From Sphingomonas sp. PAMC 26621 (lineage in GTDB: Bacteria > Pseudomonadota > Alphaproteobacteria > Sphingomonadales > Sphingomonadaceae): a DNA stretch of 64,000 bases. Location: contig NZ_AIDW01000018.1 in assembly GCF_000251145.1 (NCBI RefSeq), positions 48,925-112,924 on the forward strand, in the 5' to 3' direction. The notes below the pieces were generated by a model that saw nothing but the letters and a program-made list of their open reading frames with translations, was not told the DNA's origin and made no database searches. Made by a program: the position numbers and the translations under genes. Positions 55,171 through 62,668 of this stretch are shown piece by piece. Positions within the stretch are counted from its first letter, which is position 1. The number at the start of each line of letters is the position of its first letter.

Positions 55171-56704
55171 CTCTGGTCTCCCGCCCTGCCCGGGGCACGG
55201 TGAAGTGGAACGCGGTGCCGACCGGGCGGGATTCGGCCCAGATCCGCCCGCCATGCGCCTCGATGATCGTCCGGCAGATCGACAGGCCGAGCCCCATGCC
55301 GTCTCGCTTGGTACTGGCGAAGGCGCCGAACATCGTGGCGAGGATGCCCGGGGCAAGCCCTGCCCCGCTGTCGGTGACCGTCACCTGCGCGAAGTCGCCC
55401 TGCGGGCGCGCGGTGACGCGGATAATCCCGCCGTGTTCGCCCGGGATCGCCTCGACCGCGTTGCGCATCAGGTTGATCAGGACCTGCTGGATCTGCACGC
55501 GGTCGACCAGCACGGGACCGGTCGTCGGGTCGATCGCGCGTTCGATCTCGATCGACGGCGTCGCCGCGCCGACCATGCCGAGCGCGCAAGCGTCGTCGAC
55601 GATGTCGGCCAGCGCCTCGACCGTCTTGTCGAGTTCCCCGCGCGCGACGAAGTCGCGCAGCCGCCGGACGATCTTGCCCGCACGGTGCGCTTCCGCCGCC
55701 GCTTCCGCGAGCGCCTCCTGAACGATCGCGTCGCTCCCCGGCGCACCCGCCTGCAACAACGCGAGCGATGTCTCGACGTAATTGGCGACCGCCGTGACCG
55801 GCTGGTTGAGTTCGTGCGCGAGGGTAGAGGCCATCGTCCCCATCGCGGTGACGCGCGAGATGTGGAGCAGTTCGGATTGGAGTTCGGCGAGTTGCGCGGC
55901 GGCGGTTTCGCGTTGCGTCAGATCGCGGATGAAGCCGGTGAAGACGCGCCGCCCCCGCCCGCGCGCCTCGCCGATCGCGAGTTCGTGCGCGAAGGTCGTG
56001 CCGTCCTTGCGCAGCCCGATGACACGGCGCGCCTTGCCGATGATGCGGCGTTCGCCGGTGTCGAGGTAGCGCGAGAGATAGCGGTCGTGCGCGTCGCGGT
56101 CGGGCGTCGTCATCAGCATCGAGACGTTGTGCCCGAGCACCTCGGCCTCGTCATAGCCGAACAACTTCTCGGCGGTCGCGCTGAACGACTGGATCACGCC
56201 GTGGTCGTCGATCACGATCATCGCGTCGGGAACGGTCTCGAGGATCGAGTTGAGCAGGATCGCGCTTGCCTCGATCGAGCTGGCGGAGGCGCGCTCCTCG
56301 GTCACGTCGCGCACCACCAGCCAGAAGCCCTCGACCGCGCCGCCCGCGCCCGCGCCCGCGATCGACGTCAGCGAGGTGATCGCGCGAAAGCTCGCGCCAC
56401 TCTTGTGGCGGCACTGGTCGTCCGCGGTCTCGCGCTTGCGGCCCCCGCCTGGCGCGAAATGCGCGATCAAGGCGGCGGCGGTGCCCGGCGCGAACAGCCG
56501 TTCGACGTCATGCCCGAGGATCTCCTCCGCGTTCCAGCCGAACAGCGAGTCGGCGGCGGTTCCCCAGCCGTTGACCCGCCCCTGCGCGTCGAGCCGGACG
56601 ATCGCATGGTCGGGCAATGCCGCGATCAGGCTCGGCAGCGCGCCAAGGTCTCCCACGCCACCTGACCCGCCGCGCGGGACGTCTAACGAATAGTGGATCG
56701 GCAT
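55163..56704 (-). CDS. fixL: FixL-type heme-PAS oxygen-sensor histidine kinase
   Basis: A 513-residue soluble kinase with two PAS domains (about 20-135 and 145-265), HisKA (LAHELNQPVTAV) and HATPase (NLMRNAVEAI, GMGLGLSICRTI). The second PAS matches the FixL heme domain: H206 in DAHDRYLSRY aligns with the proximal heme His of rhizobial FixL, and the Arg of IIGKARRVIG with its O2-stabilising Arg, followed by TGFIRDLTQR. O2 binding should inhibit the kinase. No membrane helices, unlike Sinorhizobium FixL. Confidence 0.92.
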   Translation of the reverse strand: MPIHYSLDVPRGGSGGVGDLGALPSLIAALPDHAIVRLDAQGRVNGWGTAADSLFGWNAEEILGHDVERLFAPGTAAALIAHFAPGGGRKRETADDQCRHKSGASFRAITSLTSIAGAGAGGAVEGFWLVVRDVTEERASASSIEASAILLNSILETVPDAMIVIDDHGVIQSFSATAEKLFGYDEAEVLGHNVSMLMTTPDRDAHDRYLSRYLDTGERRIIGKARRVIGLRKDGTTFAHELAIGEARGRGRRVFTGFIRDLTQRETAAAQLAELQSELLHISRVTAMGTMASTLAHELNQPVTAVANYVETSLALLQAGAPGSDAIVQEALAEAAAEAHRAGKIVRRLRDFVARGELDKTVEALADIVDDACALGMVGAATPSIEIERAIDPTTGPVLVDRVQIQQVLINLMRNAVEAIPGEHGGIIRVTARPQGDFAQVTVTDSGAGLAPGILATMFGAFASTKRDGMGLGLSICRTIIEAHGGRIWAESRPVGTAFHFTVPRAGRETRDD

Positions 56705-56755
56705 TGGTGTTCCTGTTGCATCCGCTGGCCTAGCGTACCACGGGCATCGGAATAT

Positions 56756-56770
56756 CTACGTATCTCTACG
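56756..56770 (-). promoter_or_regulatory. Candidate FixJ/oxygen-regulon site upstream of fixL
   Basis: The minus strand reads CGTAGAGATACGTAG, 52-66 bases before the fixL ATG: two CGTAG half-sites 10 bp apart. It matches 12 of 15 bases of the site at 58854-58868. Confidence 0.5.
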
Positions 56771-57206
56771 GAGACCCGCCTTCGTCCGACAGGCGCCGCG
56801 ACGTGGGTGCCGCAAGACGGTCCATCAGGTCGACCAGACGGTCGACATCCGCCCGCGGCGCGTCGGGCTGAGCGACCAGGGGGCGGATGAAGCCCTCGAA
56901 ATACGCCGACCGGCCTTGATACGCGAGCGACCACCGGACGAACCGTCGGCGTGAAAGGCTTTCACGCCGCAACACCGTTACGTCGCAGTGGCGAGGGTCG
57001 CGCGCGATGCTGCGCATCAATGTCTCGATTGCGTCTTCCGGTCCTTCGATCACCTGCGCGAACGTATTCTCGGTCGCGACCAGCACCCCGGTCACGCCAA
57101 GCCCGGTATTGCGCAGACGCGCCGGTTCGACGATCCCGGCGATGACCTTGACGGCGTCGCTTACCGGGAACACCCGTTTGCTGACGTAGATGACGGTTCG
57201 GTCCAT
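56766..57206 (-). CDS. BLUF-domain blue-light photoreceptor
   Basis: A 146-residue short BLUF protein (PixD-like, no effector domain). The chromophore network is present: Tyr in VIYVSKRVF, Asn in LRNTGLGVTGVLV, Gln in FAQVIEGPEDAI and Trp in FVRWSLAYQGR. It should bind FAD and signal by protein-protein contact. ATG 57206 starts MDRTVIYVS; the upstream extension of the frame is not homologous. It lies immediately upstream of fixLJ on the same strand with a 61-base gap. Confidence 0.9.
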   Translation of the reverse strand: MDRTVIYVSKRVFPVSDAVKVIAGIVEPARLRNTGLGVTGVLVATENTFAQVIEGPEDAIETLMRSIARDPRHCDVTVLRRESLSRRRFVRWSLAYQGRSAYFEGFIRPLVAQPDAPRADVDRLVDLMDRLAAPTSRRLSDEGGSP

Positions 57207-57272
57207 GCGTATATCTTCAAGGAGGCTCCCGGTCGTTTCGCCGATCGCGCGGCGGCACGCCATACGAACATT

Positions 57273-57335
57273 CCACCGAAAGCGGTGGACGGTGGGAAAC
57301 ACCCCGGCAAACCCCATGAACGGTGGTGCCGGGAA
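57273..57335. other. Structured intergenic segment between BLUF and acyltransferase genes
   Basis: CCACCG-AAAG-CGGTGG (57273-57288) is a tight 6-bp hairpin, and CCCGGCA pairs with TGCCGGG about 17 bases later. The divergent gap 57207-57460 otherwise holds an AT-richer stretch near 57365-57415 that could be a promoter. No known riboswitch was recognised. Confidence 0.3.
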
Positions 57336-57460
57336 CGACGCTCCTTCAATTTCGATGTGCCGTTACAGTACATTAACTCACACAGATATACTTAATACTT
57401 CCTTTCTTCTGCTTGCCCCGACCCTTGCCGGATGCAAATCAAAAGGACGAGGGGGGTACG

Positions 57461-58051
57461 ATGATAGGCAGTATGCTAAATCTGTTACGGCGCGCGCTTG
57501 GGCGCCCGGGCGAGGTCGACGGGCTGTCCCATGCCGCGGCGCTCAAGGCCGAAGGGCGTATCGTCATGGGCGAACATTGCTCTATCAGCCCGCGGGCGGT
57601 CATCACCGATCCAGACTATGTCCGCCTGGGGGATAATGCCCGGCTTTCCGACTGTTTCCTGTTCGGGCACGATGGCTCGATCAACATGATCAACCGCATG
57701 ATGAACACCGCGTTCGATGCCGTCGGCAAGATCATCATCGGCAGCAACGTCTTCATCGGTCACGGTGCCATCGTTCTTCCCGACACGACAATCGGCGATA
57801 ACACGATCATCGGTGCTGGTGCGGTCCTGAAGGGCCATGTCGAAGGCGGTTACGTCTATGGCGGGTCACCGCTTCGGCGGATCCGGCCGATGGCGCAGCA
57901 TGTCCTGTCGCTTACGCGCCGCGACCAGCAACTGCCGGACGAATGGCGCGATATGATCCAGGCCCGCGGATGCGACTTCGATCCGGTGTTCGAGCCGCGG
58001 TTGATCGAACTCCGGCGGAACCATTTCTTTCACGCCGATCTCGCCAGCTGA
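57461..58051 (+). CDS. Hexapeptide-repeat (LbH) acyltransferase
   Basis: A 196-residue left-handed beta-helix protein with hexapeptide runs (IVMGEHCSISPRAVIT, IIIGSNVFIGHGAIVLPDTTIG, NTIIGAGAVLKGHVEGGYVYGG) and the CatB/WbbJ-type catalytic His in GHGAIV. It would O- or N-acetylate a sugar or glycoconjugate; the acceptor is unknown and no polysaccharide genes adjoin. ATG 57461 is chosen for GAGGGGGG just upstream. Divergent from BLUF, convergent with the fnr gene. Confidence 0.85.
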   Translation: MIGSMLNLLRRALGRPGEVDGLSHAAALKAEGRIVMGEHCSISPRAVITDPDYVRLGDNARLSDCFLFGHDGSINMINRMMNTAFDAVGKIIIGSNVFIGHGAIVLPDTTIGDNTIIGAGAVLKGHVEGGYVYGGSPLRRIRPMAQHVLSLTRRDQQLPDEWRDMIQARGCDFDPVFEPRLIELRRNHFFHADLAS

Positions 58052-58057
58052 TCGCGA

Positions 58058-58816
58058 TCACGCCATAACTTGACGGCGGCCATCGGCAGGCAGGGACGGC
58101 GTCCCCCTCCCGCCCGCGATCGCCGCAAGTGCCGTGGGATCGTGCATCACCAGCGTACGTTGCCCCGGCAGGCCGATATGCCCCGCGCGTTCGAACGCGC
58201 GCAGCCGGCGGCTGACCGTCTCGATCGAGAGCCCGAGCAGATCGCCGATCTGCTGTCGCCCGAGCGGGATCGCAATGTGTCCAGCCGGCGTGCGATCCCC
58301 CCGTTCGGCGAGATCGAGCAGGAAGGTCGCGATCCGTTGCGGGGCGGACATTCGCGCGAGCATCAACATGTTGCGGTGTGTCCGGGCAAGGGCGTCGAGC
58401 GACTGAAGCAGCATCGCATGTTCAAGCGGCGGACTGGCGGCAGCGAACCGTTCGAACGCTGCGCGCGGGAAGACGCACAGCAACGTCGGGGTGATCGCGG
58501 TCAGGCTGTGGTCGCTGATGGCGGCGAAGGGGCGCCCCACCATGTCACCGGCGAACGCGAGCCCAACAACCTGTTCGCGCCCGTCCGCTAGCAGCAGGCT
58601 GCGCCCGACCAGTCCGTGGCGCACGATTGCGATCATCACCGATGGCGCGCCTTCCCACGCGATCGTCTCGCCTACGCCAAGCCGTTCGATCCGGCGCATC
58701 GTCGCCAGGGGCATCAGCTGCCCGCTCGTCAGCGCGCCACAGATCGAACGATCCCGCACCGCGCACGTGTCGCAATACTCCCGCACGGGCGGTTGTTGCC
58801 GGAGATGCGGTGCCAT
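58058..58816 (-). CDS. Crp/Fnr-family regulator with FNR-type iron-sulfur cysteines
   Basis: A 252-residue regulator with C15, C18 and C26 (CDTCAVRDRSIC) and C114 in TLLCVFP, the four cysteines expected to hold an O2-labile [4Fe-4S] cluster. cNMP-like beta-roll, dimer helix, then HTH RQQIGDLLGLSIETVSRRLR with the E..SR recognition pattern of FNR (TTGAT half-sites). FnrL/FixK-like role at low oxygen is inferred. A candidate FixJ site lies 38-52 bases upstream. Confidence 0.9.
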   Translation of the reverse strand: MAPHLRQQPPVREYCDTCAVRDRSICGALTSGQLMPLATMRRIERLGVGETIAWEGAPSVMIAIVRHGLVGRSLLLADGREQVVGLAFAGDMVGRPFAAISDHSLTAITPTLLCVFPRAAFERFAAASPPLEHAMLLQSLDALARTHRNMLMLARMSAPQRIATFLLDLAERGDRTPAGHIAIPLGRQQIGDLLGLSIETVSRRLRAFERAGHIGLPGQRTLVMHDPTALAAIAGGRGTPSLPADGRRQVMA

Positions 58817-58853
58817 CGCGTGACCCTACGGCCGTTGCGCCGCACTAGATCGA

Positions 58854-58868
58854 CGTAATCATACGTAG
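58854..58868 (+). promoter_or_regulatory. Candidate FixJ/oxygen-regulon site between fnr and ompW
   Basis: CGTAATCATACGTAG matches the fixL promoter motif at 12 of 15 positions and is placed in the divergent fnr/ompW promoter. Confidence 0.5.
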
Positions 58869-58948
58869 GTGCGCGCGTGTCGCCGCGCAAATCCGCCCGG
58901 TCGCCACCGCGCTACGCGACTCTCCATCATCATCGACGGAGGGACACC

Positions 58949-59617
58949 ATGCGTTTTACCTTAGCCTTGGGCGCTGCGCTCACTACCGCGGTCGCGGGCA
59001 CGATCGCGATACCGGCGTCCGCGCAGATCCAGCAGGGCGACGTGCTGGTCCGCGCGCGCGCGATCATGGTCGCGCCGAACGAACGGAGCGACGCGGTGAC
59101 GCCGGGCTTCCCCGGCAGCAAGCTCGGGGTCGACGACAGTTTCGCGCCCGAGGTCGATTTCACCTATATGCTGACCGACCATCTCGGGACCGAGCTGATC
59201 CTCGCGACGACCAAGCACAGCGTGATCGGGCGCGGCACGATCGCTGCCCTCGACAAGGTGGCAAGCACCTGGGTTCTCCCGCCGACGCTGACGCTGCAAT
59301 ATCACTTCCTGCCCAAAGGGCATGTCCGCCCATATCTCGGTGCCGGGGTGAACTACACGATCTTCTATTCGGACAAGGCGAGCGACTCGCTGGTCAAGGC
59401 GATCGGGCCGACCGACGTCCATCTGAACGACAGTTTCGGCTATGCGCTGCAAGCTGGGATCGACGTCGACATCTCGAAGCGCGTATTCGTCAACCTCGAC
59501 GTCAAATACATCGACATCGACACGACCGCGCGGCTCGACACCGGTGCTGCGGTCAACCGGTCGCGAGTCCATATCGATCCCATCGTCGCCGGGGTCGGGA
59601 TCGGCATCCGGCTCTGA
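58949..59617 (+). CDS. OmpW-family outer-membrane porin
   Basis: A 222-residue 8-stranded barrel protein. Signal peptide to PASAQIQQGDVLVRARA; conserved FTYMLTDHLGTELIL, TLQYHFLPKGHVRPYLGAGVNYT and a final GVGIGIRL. OmpW proteins are often induced in low oxygen by FNR-type regulators, which fits its position divergent from the fnr gene. GGAGG precedes ATG 58949. A strong terminator follows. Confidence 0.92.
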   Translation: MRFTLALGAALTTAVAGTIAIPASAQIQQGDVLVRARAIMVAPNERSDAVTPGFPGSKLGVDDSFAPEVDFTYMLTDHLGTELILATTKHSVIGRGTIAALDKVASTWVLPPTLTLQYHFLPKGHVRPYLGAGVNYTIFYSDKASDSLVKAIGPTDVHLNDSFGYALQAGIDVDISKRVFVNLDVKYIDIDTTARLDTGAAVNRSRVHIDPIVAGVGIGIRL

Positions 59618-59626
59618 TCCAGACGT

Positions 59627-59666
59627 AAAAAGGGCCGCCCCGGAACTCCGGGGCGGCCCTTTTTTC
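59627..59666. terminator. Strong bidirectional rho-independent terminator
   Basis: AAAAAGGGCCGCCCCGG, AACT loop, CCGGGGCGGCCCTTTTTT: a GC-rich stem with A- and T-tracts on both sides, between convergent ompW and the cyd operon. Confidence 0.92.
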
Positions 59667-59686
59667 GTGTCGATCGATGCGGCGGG

Positions 59687-59785
59687 TCAATCCTCCACGG
59701 GCAGGTGGAACTCGTGCCACAGCCCGTTGAGAATGCCGAACCCGACCGCGAGGCCGAGCCCCAATACCCAGGTAAAATACCACAT
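59687..59785 (-). CDS. cydX: Cytochrome bd-I accessory subunit CydX
   Basis: A 32-residue single-helix protein, MWYFTWVLGLGLAVGFGILN followed by GLWHEFHLPVED. The MWYFTWVLG start and the LWHE end are diagnostic of CydX/YbgT, which stabilises the CydAB heme site. GGAGG lies upstream of ATG 59785. It follows cydB by 24 bases. Confidence 0.92.
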   Translation of the reverse strand: MWYFTWVLGLGLAVGFGILNGLWHEFHLPVED

Positions 59786-59809
59786 ATGCTTATCCTCCAG
59801 TCGGGGTGG

Positions 59810-60952
59810 TCAATACAGGTCGACGTTGGCGATGACCTGCGCGGTGGTCACCCGCCCGAACATCACGCGGTACGCCCAGGCGGTGTACACCAGGATGATC
59901 GGCAGCAGCACCAGCGTGACCACGAGCATCAGTACCAGCGTCGATGCACTGGACGACGCGTTCCACACCGTCAGGCTGGAATGTGCATCGATGCTCGACG
60001 GCAGGATGTACGGGAACATCGACAGCCCTACCGTCGAGATGATCCCGGCCGCCCCCAGCGACGAACCGACCAGCGCCGCCGCCTCGCGCCGGAACAGGAT
60101 CCCTGCAAGCGCCAGCGCGGTGCCGCCGAAACCGAGGACGGGTGCGACGATCATCCACGGATAGCGCGCGTAATTGCGGAGCCACGCGCCTTGCTCGACG
60201 ACCGTCGTCAGCCGGGTCGGGTTGGAGGGACCGAACGGATCGACCACGCCTTGCGCGACATAGCCGTTGCCGCTTGCGACGAACCCCCAGCCGATCGCGA
60301 ACAGGACCAGCGACGCGACCGCCGCCCCCGTGCCGATTGCGCGGGCGCGGTAATGGACCGGGCCGTGTTCGATCTTCACCGCAAGCCACGCGCTGCCGTG
60401 CAGGACCAGCATCGCCACCGACGACAGCCCGCAGACCAGGGTGAACGGCGTGAACAGGCCGAGCAGGCTCCCCTCATAGGTTGCGCGAAGGTCGGTATCG
60501 ATCCGGAACGGCGCGCCTTGCAGGACATTGCCGACCGCGACCCCGAAGACCAACGTCGGTACGAACCCGCCGATGAACAGCGCCCAGTCCCACCGCGCCC
60601 GCCATTTGGGATCATTCGACTTGGAGCGATATTTGAACGCGACCGGGCGCAGGATGAGCGCCGCGAGCACGAGGAACATCGCGAGGTAGAACCCCGAAAA
60701 GCTGATCGCGTAGAGCAGCGGCCAGGCGGCGAAGATTGCGCCGCCGCTGAGGATGAACCACGCCTGGTTACCCTCCCACGTCGGGGCGATCGCGTTGATG
60801 ACGAGCCGCCGTTCGACATCGCCGCGCGCGATGAACGGGAGCAGCGCGCCGACGCCGAGGTCGAACCCGTCCATCACCGCGAAACCGATGAGCAGCACGC
60901 CGAGCAACGTCCACCAGATCAGGCGGAGGACTTCATAATCGAGAAAAGCCAT
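59810..60952 (-). CDS. cydB: Cytochrome bd ubiquinol oxidase subunit II
   Basis: A 380-residue polytopic subunit. It begins LDYEVLRLIWWTLLGVLLIG, with DGFDLGVGALLPF and WEGNQAWFILSGGAIFAAWP, the conserved CydB helices. ATG 60952 lies 14 bases after cydA. Part of the high-affinity terminal oxidase suited to low oxygen. Confidence 0.95.
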   Translation of the reverse strand: MAFLDYEVLRLIWWTLLGVLLIGFAVMDGFDLGVGALLPFIARGDVERRLVINAIAPTWEGNQAWFILSGGAIFAAWPLLYAISFSGFYLAMFLVLAALILRPVAFKYRSKSNDPKWRARWDWALFIGGFVPTLVFGVAVGNVLQGAPFRIDTDLRATYEGSLLGLFTPFTLVCGLSSVAMLVLHGSAWLAVKIEHGPVHYRARAIGTGAAVASLVLFAIGWGFVASGNGYVAQGVVDPFGPSNPTRLTTVVEQGAWLRNYARYPWMIVAPVLGFGGTALALAGILFRREAAALVGSSLGAAGIISTVGLSMFPYILPSSIDAHSSLTVWNASSSASTLVLMLVVTLVLLPIILVYTAWAYRVMFGRVTTAQVIANVDLY

Positions 60953-60966
60953 GATCGGAGCGTCCT

Positions 60967-62541
60967 TCAGGCGACGAGGTGCGGGATGGGCCGGGTGACG
61001 ACCGGCGCGGGATCGGCATCGGGCAAGTCCTCGAGCGGACCGTGCGCGATCGCGGCGAGGACGAGCCGAACTTCGATCACCGCGAGTCCGCCGTACAAGG
61101 CAGTGAAGCCGACGATCGTCGTGATCAGCATCGCGGGCGTGAGCGACGACGTCGCGAGGAAGGTCGGCAGCACGCCGTCGATCGCCCACGGCTGCCGCCC
61201 GAGTTCGGCGACGACCCAGCCCAGTTCGGCGGCGATCCAGGGCAGCGGCATGGCGGCGACCGCGATGCGGAGGAACCAGCGCGACGAGTCATGCCGCCGG
61301 AGCGTTGCGAAAACGAATGCCGCGCCGAACAGCGCGATCATCGCGAACCCGATTCCCGCCATCGCACGGAACGACCAGAACATCAGTGGGACGCTCGGCA
61401 CCGTATCCCAGGCGGCGGCGTCGATCATCGTGGGCGTTGCGGCAGCGGGGTCGGCGACGTAGCGCTTGAGCAGAAGCGCATAGCCGAGGTCGCGCTTGTG
61501 CATCTCGAACGCCGCGCTCGCCGGGACATCCTGCGGGGCGTGCTTGAGGACCTGGACTGCGCGATACGCGATCTGGCCCGAGCTGATCCGCTCATGCGCC
61601 TGCAGGACGAGTTCCGACATGCCGGTCACCGTGCCCGACAGGCTGCGGGTCGCGATGAGCCCGAGGACCCAGGGGATCTCGACCTGATAGCGTGTCGTAC
61701 GTGTCTCGAAATCGGGGAAGCCGAACAGCGTCAGCCCCGCCGGCGCGGGCGCGGTGTGCCACGCGCCCTCGATCGCCGCCAGTTTCATCTTCTGGTTGTC
61801 GGTCAGCGCATAACCGCTCTCGTCGCCGAGCACGACGACCGACAGCGACGACGCCAGCCCGAACGCGGCGGCGACCGTCATTGATCGCTTGGCGATCTGG
61901 GTAAAGCGACCGCGCAGCAGGTAGAAGGCCGACACGCCGAGCACCAGCGCCGACGCGATGACGTACCCGGCGCTGACGGTATGGACGAACTTCGCCTGCG
62001 CGACGGGATTGAATAGCACCGCACCGAAATCGGTGACTTCCATCCGCATCGTATCGGTGTTGAACCGCGCGCCGATCGGGTTCTGCATCCAGCCGTTCGC
62101 GACCAGGATCCACAGCGCCGACAGATTGGTGCCGAGCGCGACCATCGCGGTGACGAACAGATGCTGCCCCTTGCCGAGCTTCTCCCAACCGAAGAACATC
62201 AACCCGACGAAGGTCGCCTCGAGGAAGAACGCCATCAGCCCCTCGATCGCGAGTGGCGCGCCGAACACGTCGCCGACATATTGCGAGAAATACGACCAGT
62301 TGGTGCCGAACTGGAATTCCATCGTCAGCCCGGTGGCCACGCCGAGCACGAAGTTGATCCCGAAGATCTTCGCCCAGAACCGCGTGATCACCCGCCAGAT
62401 CGGGCGGTTGGTCATGACGTACAAGGATTCCATGATGACCAGCATGACGCTCAGACCAAGCGTCAGCGGTACGAACAGGAAGTGATAGAGCGCGGTCAGC
62501 GCGAACTGAAGTCGCGACAGATCGACGATAGTGAAATCCAT
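60967..62541 (-). CDS. cydA: Cytochrome bd ubiquinol oxidase subunit I
   Basis: A 524-residue heme-bearing subunit. Starts LSRLQFALTALYHFLFVPLT (heme b595 His region), GVATGLTMEFQFGTNWSYFS (b558/proton path), the Q-loop with GDESGYALTDNQKMKLAAIEG, and the C-terminal PSVPLMFWSFRAMAGIGF. Q-loop is of the long kind. ATG 62541 is chosen since LSRLQFA lies 8 residues in. Divergent from cydD. Confidence 0.95.
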   Translation of the reverse strand: MDFTIVDLSRLQFALTALYHFLFVPLTLGLSVMLVIMESLYVMTNRPIWRVITRFWAKIFGINFVLGVATGLTMEFQFGTNWSYFSQYVGDVFGAPLAIEGLMAFFLEATFVGLMFFGWEKLGKGQHLFVTAMVALGTNLSALWILVANGWMQNPIGARFNTDTMRMEVTDFGAVLFNPVAQAKFVHTVSAGYVIASALVLGVSAFYLLRGRFTQIAKRSMTVAAAFGLASSLSVVVLGDESGYALTDNQKMKLAAIEGAWHTAPAPAGLTLFGFPDFETRTTRYQVEIPWVLGLIATRSLSGTVTGMSELVLQAHERISSGQIAYRAVQVLKHAPQDVPASAAFEMHKRDLGYALLLKRYVADPAAATPTMIDAAAWDTVPSVPLMFWSFRAMAGIGFAMIALFGAAFVFATLRRHDSSRWFLRIAVAAMPLPWIAAELGWVVAELGRQPWAIDGVLPTFLATSSLTPAMLITTIVGFTALYGGLAVIEVRLVLAAIAHGPLEDLPDADPAPVVTRPIPHLVA

Positions 62542-62614
62542 GGCAAAGCCCTCCCGGCTCAACCATCCGCGAGCCGCCAATCGCGTTCGGCTACCCCCGG
62601 CACCGCTTTTTCCG

Positions 62615-62636
62615 GAATACGCGGTTTCCCGTATTC
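62615..62636. promoter_or_regulatory. Inverted repeat in the cydA/cydD divergent promoter
   Basis: GAATACG and CGTATTC are perfect arms around an 8-base centre, 74 bases before cydA and 33 before cydD. No FNR box (TTGAT-N4-ATCAA) is visible in this gap, so another regulator may bind here. Confidence 0.45.
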
Positions 62637-62668
62637 GGCCATTACGGCCCCTGTTCTAGGCAACGGGA

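Noticed and set aside
57273..57335. Possible ZTP or c-di-GMP riboswitch
   Set aside because: GGTGGGAAACACC superficially recalls known aptamer pieces, but the conserved downstream elements are missing and the neighbouring genes do not fit.
58854..58868. FNR box (TTGAT-N4-ATCAA) between fnr and ompW
   Set aside because: Only an ATCA half is present; the opposite half is absent, so I list the shared CGTA motif instead.
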